The notes: generated from the letters alone by a model not told the origin. A DNA stretch of 64,000 bases from Rheinheimera sp. 4Y26 (GCF_025245835.1 NZ_JAOBWS010000009.1:62001-126000), one strand, 5' to 3'; shown: positions 9,511-17,732, counted from the first letter of the stretch. A program made the numbers and translations.

Positions 9511-9924
9511 TTATTTGCTTTCAGCTTTAATCATGTTGATTTTGCTGACCACATCTTTATCAAAAGACAATTCAATCGCTTTTGGCGCCTGTGGATACTG
9601 CGCTAACAAAGCCGGTAATGCCGGGTAAGTTTGCTGCAGTTTAGACAGGTCATAACTCCAGACTTCTTTTTGCTGTTTTAAGGTTTTGCTGACCGGCTCA
9701 CCCAGCTTTTCCAGCACATAGCTGCTACTGGTTTTACCCTGAGTTAAACCTAATGCAGACTGCACTGCGCTGTCATAAGCGGCGTCTTTGGCGCTATCGG
9801 CACTTTGTTTCACCGAATCTGTCACGCTGCCTTTAACTGAATCTGTGGCTGCTTTTAACCAGTCGGCTTGTGCCGCAGTTGAAGCCAGTACCAGAGAGGT
9901 GATTAAAGCGAATTTAAATTTCAT
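9511..9924 (-). CDS. small exported protein of unknown function
   Basis: A 137-residue protein with a Sec signal peptide (MKFKFALITSLVLASTAAQA, cleavage expected after AQA). The mature part begins with a helical Ser/Asp/Lys-rich segment with repeated DSVK/DSAK units, followed by YVLEKLGEPVSKTLKQQKEVWSYDLSKLQ, which resembles the compact fold of small periplasmic SmpA/OmlA-type domains, but that is a guess. The ATG at 9924 is chosen because AAGGAAAG precedes it and the signal peptide begins there; the longer open frame to 10044 would bury the signal. It is probably a separate unit with its own terminator. Confidence 0.75.
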   Translation of the reverse strand: MKFKFALITSLVLASTAAQADWLKAATDSVKGSVTDSVKQSADSAKDAAYDSAVQSALGLTQGKTSSSYVLEKLGEPVSKTLKQQKEVWSYDLSKLQQTYPALPALLAQYPQAPKAIELSFDKDVVSKINMIKAESK

Positions 9925-10040
9925 GATGGGTTCTTTCCTTTGCTCATCAACAACAAGCCGGCAGAGTGCATCCCTTGCCGGGCGGCGCGCATGATAAAGT
10001 AAAAAAGCGCGGAACAAAACCCAAAACTGCAACAAGCTGT

Positions 10041-10634
10041 TCACTTGTCGCCGTCACGGCCGTTATAAATGCGGCCACCGGAACTGGCATATAAATCCAG
10101 CACAGCTTTAGCCTCGCGCTGCATAAAACTGCGCACTACCTCGATGCCGGCGTTTTGCAGATATTGATAAGACTCGTTAAACACTGGCCCTTCATCAAAA
10201 CCTATAGCCCGTGCGTCGGCCGCAGTACCGGCGCACACCAGCCGGTTCACACCGCTCCAGAGCACAGCGCCCAGACACATGGCACAGGGTTCACAAGAAG
10301 TAAAAAGTTCACGGCCGGCATCGGATGCCAGGGTAAAAGTGCCAAGCCGCTGTTCTGCCAGCATAATGGCCACTGTTTCACCATGTAAGGTGGAGTTATT
10401 CAGCGGTAACACGCGATTGACGCCAACTGCCAGTAACAGATGGCTGTTGCGGTCAAAAATGGCAGTACCAAAAGGGCCGCCGCTTTGCTTTAACACATTT
10501 TGCCGAGAAAGCTCTATCGCCAGCGCCATTTTGGCGTTGTCGTCGGGGTAGGGTTGTTGCCAGTTCACAACTTGTGCCACCCAGTCGGGCAGTTTCACCA
10601 GCGCCTGTTGCGCCGGCGCAGACCATGGCTGCAT
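10041..10634 (-). CDS. nucleoside/guanine deaminase-like protein
   Basis: A 197-residue member of the cytidine/deoxycytidylate deaminase superfamily. The zinc and proton-relay motif is HGETVA (about residue 95) and the second zinc motif is SCEPCAMCLGAV (about residue 123), both intact. The arrangement and length resemble guanine deaminases and TadA-like nucleoside deaminases more than cytidine deaminases. The FGTAIFDRNSHLL segment is the typical substrate-side strand. It should be a cytoplasmic purine-salvage enzyme. AGGAG lies eight bases before the ATG. Confidence 0.88.
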   Translation of the reverse strand: MQPWSAPAQQALVKLPDWVAQVVNWQQPYPDDNAKMALAIELSRQNVLKQSGGPFGTAIFDRNSHLLLAVGVNRVLPLNNSTLHGETVAIMLAEQRLGTFTLASDAGRELFTSCEPCAMCLGAVLWSGVNRLVCAGTAADARAIGFDEGPVFNESYQYLQNAGIEVVRSFMQREAKAVLDLYASSGGRIYNGRDGDK

Positions 10635-10748
10635 CTCAAAGCTCCTGTTATCAGCTTGCTGCAGTTAAATCTAGCGGCAAGGCTGCGGGCAAACAAGCAC
10701 AGGCTCAGCGCTTTTTCAGCCAGAACAGCAAGATACAACAGCAATAGC

Positions 10749-10773
10749 AAAAAAACGGGGCCAACAGGCCCCG
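10749..10773 (-). terminator. Rho-independent terminator
   Basis: CGGGGCC and GGCCCCG (10756-10773) pair around a short loop, with a run of A on the low-coordinate side that becomes the U-tail on the minus strand. It serves the DUF1993 gene ending at 10845. Confidence 0.8.
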
Positions 10774-10844
10774 GATCATTCACCTTTATCAGCCATTGAT
10801 GCTGATAAGGCGTTAGTTTTTATAAGGTCTAGCTTTTATAAGGC

Positions 10845-11357
10845 TCAGCTCTTATACGGCATTGGGCCCAGATAGTCTTTTTTACCTACATCCACACCGT
10901 TGTGGCGCAAAATGGCGTAAGCGGTAGTGATATGGAAATAAATATTTGGCACAGCGTGCTGCACCGCAAACTCAAAACCTGTCAGGTACTTACCTTCCCA
11001 ACGTGGCTGGCTGATCTGACGTTCAGCCGCCTCAACAAAATCAGCTGGCGTAAAAGTTTTTAAATAAGCCAGAGTTTCAGCAATACGGGTTTTTAACTCA
11101 GGCAAAGTGCTTTCAGTGTCGGCATGTTTAGGCGCACTGTCGGCCACACCAGCTAAGCGAGCCACACCTAACTTGGCGGTATCACAGGCAATTTGCACCT
11201 GACGGATAAAATTAAACTGGTCCGGCGCTAAACGGGCGTTGAGTAACACCGCAACATCATATTTTTTCGCACTGGCCGCCTGTTCTGCTTTATCCAGAAT
11301 GGCATCGAGGTTGTTCAGCATTTTGCTAAATTGCACTACGGTCAAATCATAAAGCAT
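10845..11357 (-). CDS. DUF1993 family protein
   Basis: A 170-residue soluble protein. The opening LYDLTVVQFSKMLNNLDAILDKAE, the central LAPDQFNFIRQVQIACDTAKLGVARLAG and the final HITTAYAILRHNGVDVGKKDYLG are typical of DUF1993, a four-helix family related to DinB-like proteins. Biochemical function is unknown. AGGAAA precedes the ATG. It probably forms a single-gene unit: the upstream side is the dispersed repeat and the downstream side has a strong terminator. Confidence 0.9.
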   Translation of the reverse strand: MLYDLTVVQFSKMLNNLDAILDKAEQAASAKKYDVAVLLNARLAPDQFNFIRQVQIACDTAKLGVARLAGVADSAPKHADTESTLPELKTRIAETLAYLKTFTPADFVEAAERQISQPRWEGKYLTGFEFAVQHAVPNIYFHITTAYAILRHNGVDVGKKDYLGPMPYKS

Positions 11358-11477
11358 GGTGATTTCCTAATCGGCTTAAGGGCAAGCTCTGAGATGGGGT
11401 GGGTTGGTGCTGAATTCAACAGCAGGTTGGTTTTATCCGGGCGGATATGGGCGCTTTGTTGTTGCAGCAATGGATTT

Positions 11478-11880
11478 GCCAGATGCCTGCGGCATGGCGC
11501 GTATGCCGGGTTTCGCCCCGGCAGGCGGGTCTCTTTCTTTGTCAGCAATGAGAGAGACACAAAGACAAAATCGCAAAGCGATTTTGGACAGCTTTAGCTG
11601 GCCCCGAAGGGGTGAGAAACTTTGTTGCGAACAAATCACCCCGAGAACGTTCGAAAGCCCGTTGTTTAGACTCGCTTTTGAGGCGCCGCCTGCTTTTAAA
11701 ACCACGGGGCGGCGGCGGCTACCGTCGCTCGCCTCAAACAGTTGTCGGCTTAAAACCTCAAAACCGGCCAAAACCACGGCTCACTTTACGGGGCCGAGAG
11801 CGCTGGAATGGTGATTTGTTTTTTCTAAGTACAAAACGCGCTTTAAAAGACCTGGCCCTGAAGCGGTTTCGCATGCTGCG
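11478..11880 (+). repeat. dispersed repeat, copy A (inverted relative to copy B)
   Basis: This segment is related, in inverted orientation, to 22205-22516. Shared blocks in order include GATGCCTGCG, CATGGCGCG, TTCGAAAGCCCG, TTTGAGGCGCCGCC, CTACCGTCGCTCGC, TCAAACAGTTG, CTTAAAACCTCAAA, AGCGCTGG and GATTTG.TTTTTTCTAAG, separated by diverged and length-variable stretches. Several frames stay open across it, but they differ between copies, so I call no protein. The 11358-11477 leader before it shows nothing I recognise. Confidence 0.75.
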
Positions 11881-11912
11881 GGTCTGTGATAAAGCGGGGG
11901 ATTAGGGTGGTT

Positions 11913-12329
11913 TTAGCCGTACCTGGCTTTGAGCTGGGCCAGCGAGCCGATGACCAATTGCCCGAGGACTGTGATGTCTATGTCTGCGAGCCTCTTAATG
12001 TACAGACAAGACTTGCCCATCTTGTGCTTGCCAAGTCGTTTCAGCAACGCCTGTTGCTCAGCACCTTCAGCAACAAGATAGACAACCAACTCCTTACCCC
12101 GGATTGCAAAGCCGGTTCTGCACATTTCACCAGTTCTGCCACTCTCATAGGTGTATTGGTAGAGGCCATAGCCAACGATACTGGGTCCCCACATCTGAGG
12201 CTCTTCCCGGGTCACCCGTGTTAATAAAGCCATCAGGGTCTTACAGTCGGCCTGCTGCTCTTCATTCGCCCTTGAGCCGATGTATTCATCAATGCTTGCA
12301 CCGGTCGGCCTGGTCTTCAGTTCTGCCAT
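11913..12329 (-). CDS. DUF1801 domain protein
   Basis: A 138-residue protein matching the DUF1801 (YdhG-like) fold: N-terminal helix SIDEYIGSRANEEQQADCKTLMALLTRVTREEPQMWG, the motif VGYGLYQYTYESGRTGE and the C-terminal KHKMGKSCLYIKRLADID. DUF1801 proteins are small cytoplasmic proteins of unknown role. AGGAG nine bases upstream supports the ATG. It lies just inside the left dispersed repeat and therefore belongs to the island bounded by the two repeats. Confidence 0.88.
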   Translation of the reverse strand: MAELKTRPTGASIDEYIGSRANEEQQADCKTLMALLTRVTREEPQMWGPSIVGYGLYQYTYESGRTGEMCRTGFAIRGKELVVYLVAEGAEQQALLKRLGKHKMGKSCLYIKRLADIDITVLGQLVIGSLAQLKARYG

Positions 12330-12533
12330 AACAACGAGCTCCTGCAGTGATTGTTGCGTCTAACACCCAAATTTAGCGCGGAAAACCGCGCAGCGGATTG
12401 GATTTATGTCGCAGCCCATGTGCAGCCTGGGCGATTAACATTTGCTTGTGAGCCATATCAACCAAGCTCCAGCATTTGTTGCCAGCATCAGCAACGGGCC
12501 GGTTGAAGGGCAGAAAAACACCTTGGATCATTG

Positions 12534-14273
12534 CTAATGTGCCGCAGCCACCCCATCGCGACGGGAATCAGAACCTGCGACATATCCGTTGGACGTTTTT
12601 ATCACACCTTGTCCGCCGCCAAAGACCAGCCCCGGGTTATTGCCATGAAAAAAGCCTTGTGCGGTAGCCATCACAGGGTTTTGCGGCGCATGTCCGAGTG
12701 AATACAGCTCATCCACTGTACTCTGAGGGATGCCTTGTTCAAAGCTCACGCTATTTCCTTCCCAATGGCGAAACCTTGGCGCGTCAATAGCTTCTTGTAC
12801 ATCCATACCAAACACCACCATATTCAACAGCATTTGCACATGTGCCTGAGGCTGCTGCGGACCACCGACAATACCAAAACTCAACCAGGGTTGTTGCTTA
12901 CCCTGAGCATCGGCTTTAGTGACAAAACCAGGAATAATGGTATGAAATGGCTTTCTACCCGGGGCAACTGTATTGGCGCGATCTGGTTGCAGCGACAAAC
13001 CCACACCGCGATTTTGTAACGCAAAACCGGTGCCCGGCACAACAACGCCAGAGCCAAAAGGCCCTGCGACGCTGTTAATAAAAGACACCATATTGCCGTT
13101 TTTGTCAGCCACGCTTAAATAGGTGGTGTCGCTGGTATGTAACGACGCTTCCGGATCAACCTGCTGCATGGCTTGATCCGGTTTGATCAAAGCGCGCCGC
13201 CTGGCGATAAAAGAGTCGTCTAATAACTGTTCCGCTTTTATCTGCATAAATTTGGGGTCACCGACAAAATGTTCGAGGTCGGCATAAGCCAACTTTTTGG
13301 CTTCAATAAGATGGTGTAAATAAGTGGGTGAATTATGCTGCATTGTTTTTAAATCATAGGGTTCGAGGATTTTCAGCATTTCAAGCGCAGCAATACCCTG
13401 CCCATTCGGCGGTAACTCCCATAAACGGTATTCTTTATAGGACACTGACATCGGCTCCACCCACTCAGCCTGATAATTGGCAAAGTCGCCAGGGGTTAAA
13501 AAGCCACCTAACTCTTGTACTCTTGCCGCAATTTTTTCACCCAGTTCACCACCATAAAACACCTGCGGGCCTTGTGCTGCAATCAGTTTCAGTGTTTTGG
13601 CATAGTCTGGATTGACAAACCTGTCACCGGCAACAGGCGTCCGGCTGCCATCAAGCAAAAAAGTGCTTCTTGCCCCTGGGTCATAATTGATTTTACTTTC
13701 AAAAAGGCCCCACTCTTCTGCCGTTGATTTGGAGATTGGGAAACCTTGTTCTGCCAATTCAATAGCCGGAGCAAGCGCTTGTGCCAGGCTGATTGTGCCA
13801 TGAGCTTCCAATAACATGGCCCAGCCACTGAGCGCTCCGGGCAAGGTAATAGATTGAGCGCCCTCGTCTGGTACACGATTGCGACCCGCAAATTTGTCTA
13901 GCGTCATCAGCGCACCGGCATAGCCACTGCCATTGATACCGATCAGGCGCTGCTCAGGCTCCAACCAAACCATCGCAAACATATCGCCGCCAATACCGGT
14001 CATATAAGGTTCCACTACACTCAACACGGCTGCGGCTGTCACTGCGGCATCCACGGCGTTGCCACCATTTTGCAGCACGGCCAAACCAGCCTGACTGGCT
14101 AAAGGCTGGCTGGTAGCCACTACACCATGCGGTGCATACACTGCTTTTTCTTTGAACTCTGTGGTTGGCGTACCTAACCCAGAGCGAAACGACAACCCCG
14201 CCACAAGCGATGCAATGCCAATCACTAAAATGACGGCGAATGCCCATTTCAAAAACCGGATAATTCCATTCAT
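12534..14273 (-). CDS. ggt: gamma-glutamyltransferase
   Basis: A 579-residue Ntn-hydrolase. After an N-terminal hydrophobic helix (about 7-28), which may anchor it in the membrane or act as signal peptide, come ATSQPLASQAG, NGGNAVDAAVTA and the T-G-I-G-G-D-M-F motif. Autocleavage should occur before Thr383 in SDTTYLSV, giving large and small subunits; GPFGSGVVVPGTGFALQNRG follows as in other members. It hydrolyses or transfers the gamma-glutamyl group of glutathione and gamma-glutamyl peptides in the periplasm. The distal attC of the cassette array ends 81 bases before its ATG and all cassettes point the same way, so read-through into ggt is possible. Confidence 0.93.
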   Translation of the reverse strand: MNGIIRFLKWAFAVILVIGIASLVAGLSFRSGLGTPTTEFKEKAVYAPHGVVATSQPLASQAGLAVLQNGGNAVDAAVTAAAVLSVVEPYMTGIGGDMFAMVWLEPEQRLIGINGSGYAGALMTLDKFAGRNRVPDEGAQSITLPGALSGWAMLLEAHGTISLAQALAPAIELAEQGFPISKSTAEEWGLFESKINYDPGARSTFLLDGSRTPVAGDRFVNPDYAKTLKLIAAQGPQVFYGGELGEKIAARVQELGGFLTPGDFANYQAEWVEPMSVSYKEYRLWELPPNGQGIAALEMLKILEPYDLKTMQHNSPTYLHHLIEAKKLAYADLEHFVGDPKFMQIKAEQLLDDSFIARRRALIKPDQAMQQVDPEASLHTSDTTYLSVADKNGNMVSFINSVAGPFGSGVVVPGTGFALQNRGVGLSLQPDRANTVAPGRKPFHTIIPGFVTKADAQGKQQPWLSFGIVGGPQQPQAHVQMLLNMVVFGMDVQEAIDAPRFRHWEGNSVSFEQGIPQSTVDELYSLGHAPQNPVMATAQGFFHGNNPGLVFGGGQGVIKTSNGYVAGSDSRRDGVAAAH

Positions 14274-14353
14274 AAATGCCTGCTACTCCTGTAACTTGAT
14301 TGTCGACGGTACTTTAGGTTTTATAGATAAAGTATTCTCATAAGATAAAAGCG

Positions 14354-14442
14354 CACTAACGATTAAGCTAACGGGCGGCCAAAAGCGCAGCTTTTGGACG
14401 TCCAGCGAACGAAGTGAGCGGCAGTTGAGCGCATTGTTAGGC
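14354..14442 (-). repeat. attC site 1 (distal end of array)
   Basis: Boxes CACTAAC at 14354-14360 and GTTAGGC at 14436-14442; inner boxes GCTAAC and GTTGAGCGC also pair. Contains the hairpin AAAAGCGCAGCTTTT. It follows cassette 1 and is the last site before ggt. Confidence 0.8.
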
Positions 14443-14907
14443 GTTCCCGGTTTCGTGGCACTTCTGCCAAAAAGAAATCTGATAGTCGGAGAAGTTTTCT
14501 CGATCTTTAGGGATGTATAGTTCGACTATGCAGGGGTGCTCTGGGAACTGCCACTTGAGCTTTGCCTCATAAATTTCTTTGAGCGTATTTCCCAAGATGA
14601 TGAGTTTGTCTTGGGATATGTCTTCACATCCAAGGTAATGAATACTGTCAAGGTGAAGGTGATTCATTACCCATTCGACGGTTTTTCGGTTGCCTGCATT
14701 CTGTTGCTCAAAGCCTCTTAGCGAAGACTCTGAGAAATCTGCTCGAAGGATGTAGCCGTCAAAGTGTGTGAATTCTGGCCAGAATAAGGTTGCATAACCA
14801 ACTGCCAGGGAGAAATTTCCAGAGCAGCCTATCCATGACTCTAAGTCTATACCGTTGCCATTATTCCACTCTTGAAGGCTGGATTTCATGCTCTCGGGGA
14901 TTTCCAT
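14437..14907 (-). CDS. cassette 1: hypothetical protein
   Basis: A 156-residue acidic, probably cytoplasmic protein with no signal or membrane helix. Aromatic residues are frequent (WIGCSGNF, TLFWPEFTHFDGY, WQFPEHPCIVELY). I recognise no family. The TAA stop is formed by the attC 1 core box. AGGA lies immediately before the ATG, and the start is 11 bases from the core box of attC 2, leaving no room for a conventional promoter inside the cassette. Confidence 0.75.
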   Translation of the reverse strand: MEIPESMKSSLQEWNNGNGIDLESWIGCSGNFSLAVGYATLFWPEFTHFDGYILRADFSESSLRGFEQQNAGNRKTVEWVMNHLHLDSIHYLGCEDISQDKLIILGNTLKEIYEAKLKWQFPEHPCIVELYIPKDRENFSDYQISFWQKCHETGNA

Positions 14908-14917
14908 TCCTATTTCC

Positions 14918-14995
14918 GCCTAACGCCCGCCACACAGGCGAGCAACTTGTTGCGAGTCCAGCGCCGCAGGCGCAGTGTGCTGGCGTTTGTTATAT
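14918..14995 (-). repeat. attC site 2
   Basis: Boxes GCCTAAC at 14918-14924 and GTTATAT at 14989-14995 enclose ACAGGCGAGCAACTTGTTGC and a GCGCCGCAGGCGC hairpin. Almost the same as attC 15. Confidence 0.92.
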
Positions 14996-14999
14996 GCCG

Positions 15000-15461
15000 T
15001 TAATCATTTAACCGTACGTCACCATCGGGGCTGACTATTATGAGATTAAAATGCTCCAAACTTTCATATTCGAAACCTAATTCGCAACCATCTAAAACAT
15101 AAGGCTCTGATTTCAGAAACTCCAAAGGCCAACCTGACTTTTGGACATATACTTTAGCTCTATTGAAATAGTCAACTTCTGAAATATTACAGTTGGCTTC
15201 AACTATGTAATCACTAATAACAGAGAAACAAAAAACGACAAGAATTAAACCTGAAGGTATTAAATGCGCTTTTTCTCGATGCTCGTCTTTATAATATAAC
15301 CAGATGTTGTGAATTACAGATGTGCATGCTCCAAACGCGACTCCAAGCGCAATAAAAATTGCGCTAGCACCGCCCGGACCGGCTCCCGCCGAAGCTAAAA
15401 AGAAACCTGCAATGAAGCCGAATACTATCCATTTAATAGTAAGTTTTGTCGATTGCCACAT
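15000..15461 (-). CDS. cassette 2: small membrane protein
   Basis: A 153-residue protein with three predicted membrane helices (about 8-26, 30-50 and 68-87), a lysine/glutamate turn between the second and third, and a C-terminal domain of about 65 residues (SEVDYFNRAKVYVQKSGWPL) placed outside by helix count. Gly/Ala-rich ASAGAGPGGASA lies in the first helix pair. The frame stays open to 15587, but that extension reads through attC 3, so the ATG at 15461 is chosen. Unknown function. Confidence 0.72.
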   Translation of the reverse strand: MWQSTKLTIKWIVFGFIAGFFLASAGAGPGGASAIFIALGVAFGACTSVIHNIWLYYKDEHREKAHLIPSGLILVVFCFSVISDYIVEANCNISEVDYFNRAKVYVQKSGWPLEFLKSEPYVLDGCELGFEYESLEHFNLIIVSPDGDVRLND

Positions 15462-15475
15462 AAGTCCACTTAGGC

Positions 15476-15553
15476 ATATAACGCCCCGCGCATGCGCGCG
15501 AACTTGTGAGCGTCGCAGGGGCCGCAGGCCCCGAATGACGCGGATTGTTATGT
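15476..15553 (-). repeat. attC site 3
   Basis: Boxes ATATAAC at 15476-15482 and GTTATGT at 15547-15553, with GGGGCCGCAGGCCCC as the central hairpin. Confidence 0.9.
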
Positions 15554-16105
15554 TGTAATGAACTCTGAACGGAGCAAACCAAAACATTTGAGATCATGAA
15601 ACTTATTCTTCCAATATCCGCACTCACGCCGAAGCCCCTCCTCTTTAAACCCAAGCCGACGGAGCAATGATTCAGATGCTCTATTGCCGGGAACTGTATC
15701 TGCCTGAACTCGATGCAATTCCCCACAAGGCAAAGAACCCAAAAATCCAGCAGTAATAATGGCGCGCACAGCTTCTGAGGAATAACCTTGTCGCCAAAAC
15801 TCAGGATGCAGGTCATAACCAATAACGGCATTACGCATTTTGCTGTTCCACGAGTTAAAGCCGCAGGTGCCTATCAATCGACCAGATGACTTTAACCGAA
15901 TGGCCCACCTGATACCCTGCCGCTCCTCATATCTGGATTTAAAAAGACTAATCAAATTAGCCGCTTGGCTATACTCGCGAAACACATCTAAATCGTAGTA
16001 TTTGACCACAGATGGATTGGAAAACAAATTGAACAGACCAGCTTCATCATCAACACGAAGTTCTGTAAGTAATAGACGCTCAGTTTCTAGTGATGGAAAT
16101 ACCAT
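15548..16105 (-). CDS. cassette 3: GNAT (RimJ-like) N-acetyltransferase
   Basis: A 185-residue member of the RimJ/RimL branch of GNAT acetyltransferases. LETERLLLTELRVDDE opens the fold, IGTCGFNSWNSKMRNAVIGYDLHPEFWRQGYSSEAVRA holds strand 4 and the acetyl-CoA pyrophosphate loop (Q/R-x-x-G-Y/A), and NRASESLLRRLGFKEEG is the usual C-terminal motif. The acceptor is unknown; relatives acetylate protein N-termini, antibiotics or amino acids. GNATs are common integron cargo. The stop TAA is contributed by the attC 3 core and AAAGGA precedes the ATG. Confidence 0.9.
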   Translation of the reverse strand: MVFPSLETERLLLTELRVDDEAGLFNLFSNPSVVKYYDLDVFREYSQAANLISLFKSRYEERQGIRWAIRLKSSGRLIGTCGFNSWNSKMRNAVIGYDLHPEFWRQGYSSEAVRAIITAGFLGSLPCGELHRVQADTVPGNRASESLLRRLGFKEEGLRRECGYWKNKFHDLKCFGLLRSEFITT

Positions 16106-16121
16106 CTAAATTCCTTTTTCA

Positions 16122-16202
16122 ACATAACTATCGCCTAAACGGCGAGCAACTTGTTGCGAGTCCTGCGGACGAAGGCCGCGATGTTTAAGGCGCTTGTTAT
16201 AA
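16122..16202 (-). repeat. attC site 4
   Basis: Boxes ACATAAC at 16122-16128 and GTTATAA at 16196-16202; inner pair CGCCTAAAC and GTTTAAGGCG. Same subfamily as attC 13. Confidence 0.92.
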
Positions 16203-16205
16203 GCA

Positions 16206-16469
16206 TCACTTAACAACTCTTTTCGGCCCCTCTAAAAACCACATAATAAATGTACATTTTTTACAAATAAGAACTGATGCACTTCTATTTGCCCAATCCA
16301 AATTTATAAATGTGAGGCCCGCGGTATTTAACTGCGCTTCTCCAGTTTCAAAATGCTGATGTCCGCAATGGATGCACTTTGCGTTTACATCATTGACTGT
16401 ATATTGATCAACATTTAAAGCCGCCGCAGCTCCTTTTAAACCTTTGCCTAGAGTCTTCAAAAATGACAT
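16206..16469 (-). CDS. cassette 4: small zinc-ribbon protein
   Basis: An 87-residue protein with two Cys pairs, CIHCGH (about 32-37) and CKKC (about 69-72), spaced as in small zinc ribbons. HCGHQHFETGEAQLNTAGLTF between them looks like a treble-clef or rubredoxin-like knuckle. The N-terminal LKTLGKGLKGAAAALNV is an amphipathic helix. It may bind zinc and a partner protein, but I cannot name a family with certainty. GGAG precedes the ATG. Confidence 0.75.
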   Translation of the reverse strand: MSFLKTLGKGLKGAAAALNVDQYTVNDVNAKCIHCGHQHFETGEAQLNTAGLTFINLDWANRSASVLICKKCTFIMWFLEGPKRVVK

Positions 16470-16484
16470 CGGTACTCCTCTAGC

Positions 16485-16565
16485 TTATAACTATGCGCGC
16501 ACGCGCGTGAACCTTGGTGAGCGTCGCGGCGGCCGAAGGCCGCAAAGTGCCGCGCCTTGTTAGCC
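16485..16565 (-). repeat. attC site 5
   Basis: Boxes TTATAAC at 16485-16491 and GTTAGCC at 16559-16565 flank GCGGCCGAAGGCCGC. Confidence 0.9.
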
Positions 16566-16580
16566 ATAATTAACTTACTC

Positions 16581-16898
16581 TTAGCCAGCGGCATACTTTT
16601 GCTTTGCATAGAAAAAGTACACCAGAGGCAATGAAGAAAAAATAAGAAACGAGACTAAAAACGATACAAGCCCTGTACCAGCGAAATAAACTAGACAGCC
16701 AGACAAGGCAACCAGCACGCCGGATACAATGAGGCCATTACCAAATGTTCGGCAAAATTTAGTTACGTCAGAAATTTTGCTGAAGTCTACGCCATTGATG
16801 AGATTTGACTTGTTTTTATAACCAATAAGAAAGCCAAGCAGAATAAATACCACACCGGTAATAAAACAAATCAGAAAGATAAATAAACTTGTACTCAT
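16581..16898 (-). CDS. cassette 5: DUF3784-like small membrane protein
   Basis: A 105-residue protein with three predicted helices (about 5-25, 55-72 and 76-96). The loop GYKNKSNLINGVDFSKISDVTKFCRTFGN after the first helix resembles the conserved loop of DUF3784 proteins, small three-helix membrane proteins of unknown role. AGGAG lies close to the ATG. Confidence 0.78.
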   Translation of the reverse strand: MSTSLFIFLICFITGVVFILLGFLIGYKNKSNLINGVDFSKISDVTKFCRTFGNGLIVSGVLVALSGCLVYFAGTGLVSFLVSFLIFSSLPLVYFFYAKQKYAAG

Positions 16899-16914
16899 AG
16901 TTACTCCTGTAAGT

Positions 16915-16971
16915 GGCTAACGCTTGCAGCAGCGGAGAGCAACGCGAGTCCGCTGCCTGCACTTGTTAGGT
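16915..16971 (-). repeat. attC site 6 (shortest, 57 bases)
   Basis: Boxes GGCTAAC at 16915-16921 and GTTAGGT at 16965-16971 with GCAGCGG/CCGCTGC arms. Confidence 0.88.
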
Positions 16972-16973
16972 TT

Positions 16974-17324
16974 TTATTTACGTTCAAATTTAACAATTTT
17001 ATTTTTCTTAATATCGTAGTAAATAACACCATTTTTATATGACTCATCAATTTCGTTTTTACTTATGCGGTATGTCGAGGAGTGCTTTATATAAAAACGG
17101 TATAAGCCAGTTGTTACGTCCAAATAATTTTCAGCTAGGTAGTACTTGTTTAGATCTTCATTCTGATTTTTCAAATATGCTTTTGCAGCTTCAAATGCCT
17201 TAATTTCCAACTCGGTCTTAGCATTGAATGACCAAAACGCGGTCATTCCATCTGGAATTGGAACAACTCTGTCTGACCTTACTGGACCGGCCAACAAAAT
17301 TAGCACGATTGCGAGGTATTTCAT
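16974..17324 (-). CDS. cassette 6: small exported protein
   Basis: A 116-residue protein with a Sec signal peptide (MKYLAIVLILLAGPVRS). The mature part is basic and helical-to-beta (FWSFNAKTELEIKAFEAAKAYLKNQN), ending DIKKNKIVKFERK. No family recognised. The frame is open to 17531 but that would run through attC 7 and into the next gene, so the start before the signal peptide is used. Confidence 0.72.
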   Translation of the reverse strand: MKYLAIVLILLAGPVRSDRVVPIPDGMTAFWSFNAKTELEIKAFEAAKAYLKNQNEDLNKYYLAENYLDVTTGLYRFYIKHSSTYRISKNEIDESYKNGVIYYDIKKNKIVKFERK

Positions 17325-17329
17325 TTTTA

Positions 17330-17416
17330 ACCTAACGCTGAGCGCACGCGCGGAAAACTGCATCGCAGTTTGACGTCGCTGCGGCCGCAGGCCGCAAGTG
17401 CCGCGATTTGTTAGGG
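17330..17416 (-). repeat. attC site 7
   Basis: Boxes ACCTAAC at 17330-17336 and GTTAGGG at 17410-17416, with AAACTGCATCGCAGTTT and GCGGCCGCAGGCCGC hairpins. Confidence 0.9.
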
Positions 17417-17728
17417 CGTAGTTGCTGACAAAACAAAGATATATACCCCCAATAAAATGGCCAATACAGGAACGATAAATAGCAAACCTTTTGACAACTT
17501 GCGCTGCATTGGAAACAAGCGCACTGAACAAAAAACGATGGCACCGACTAGAAAAAAAGGCACCATTGCGTAAAAAGCTAATTTACTTTGTGTTAAGGGT
17601 TGGCAGTTTGGAACTGGATTTAACTCGCCACAGCCAATGGCTGCTGCATATGGCAACATTTGATATATGAAAATTGACGCTGTTATTGCCAACGCAATAT
17701 TAATCAAAATCAAAACTTGCTTAGTCAT
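17411..17728 (-). CDS. cassette 7: small membrane protein
   Basis: A 105-residue protein with three predicted helices (about 5-25, 51-67 and 80-98). Between the first and second is a short loop with two Cys residues (AAIGCGELNPVPNCQPL) that may form a disulfide outside the cytoplasm. No family recognised. The TAA stop lies in the attC 7 core box. Confidence 0.72.
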   Translation of the reverse strand: MTKQVLILINIALAITASIFIYQMLPYAAAIGCGELNPVPNCQPLTQSKLAFYAMVPFFLVGAIVFCSVRLFPMQRKLSKGLLFIVPVLAILLGVYIFVLSATTP

Positions 17729-17732
17729 AAAG

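Noticed and set aside
10595-10783. A 62-codon minus-strand frame overlapping the deaminase start
   Set aside because: It runs through the terminator at 10749-10773 and overlaps the start of a clear gene.
11404-11814. Overlapping open frames of 88-136 codons on both strands
   Set aside because: They lie inside the dispersed repeat, differ between copies, and have no ribosome site or recognisable domain.
12376-12391. Perfect GCGCGG/CCGCGC hairpin upstream of the DUF1801 gene
   Set aside because: No T-run on either side, so not a credible terminator; too little to call an operator.
15461-15587. Longer N-terminus for cassette 2
   Set aside because: The extension reads through attC 3 into the next cassette, which is not compatible with cassette structure.
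17324-17531. Longer N-terminus for cassette 6
   Set aside because: The extension translates attC 7 and overlaps the next gene; the signal peptide starts at 17324.
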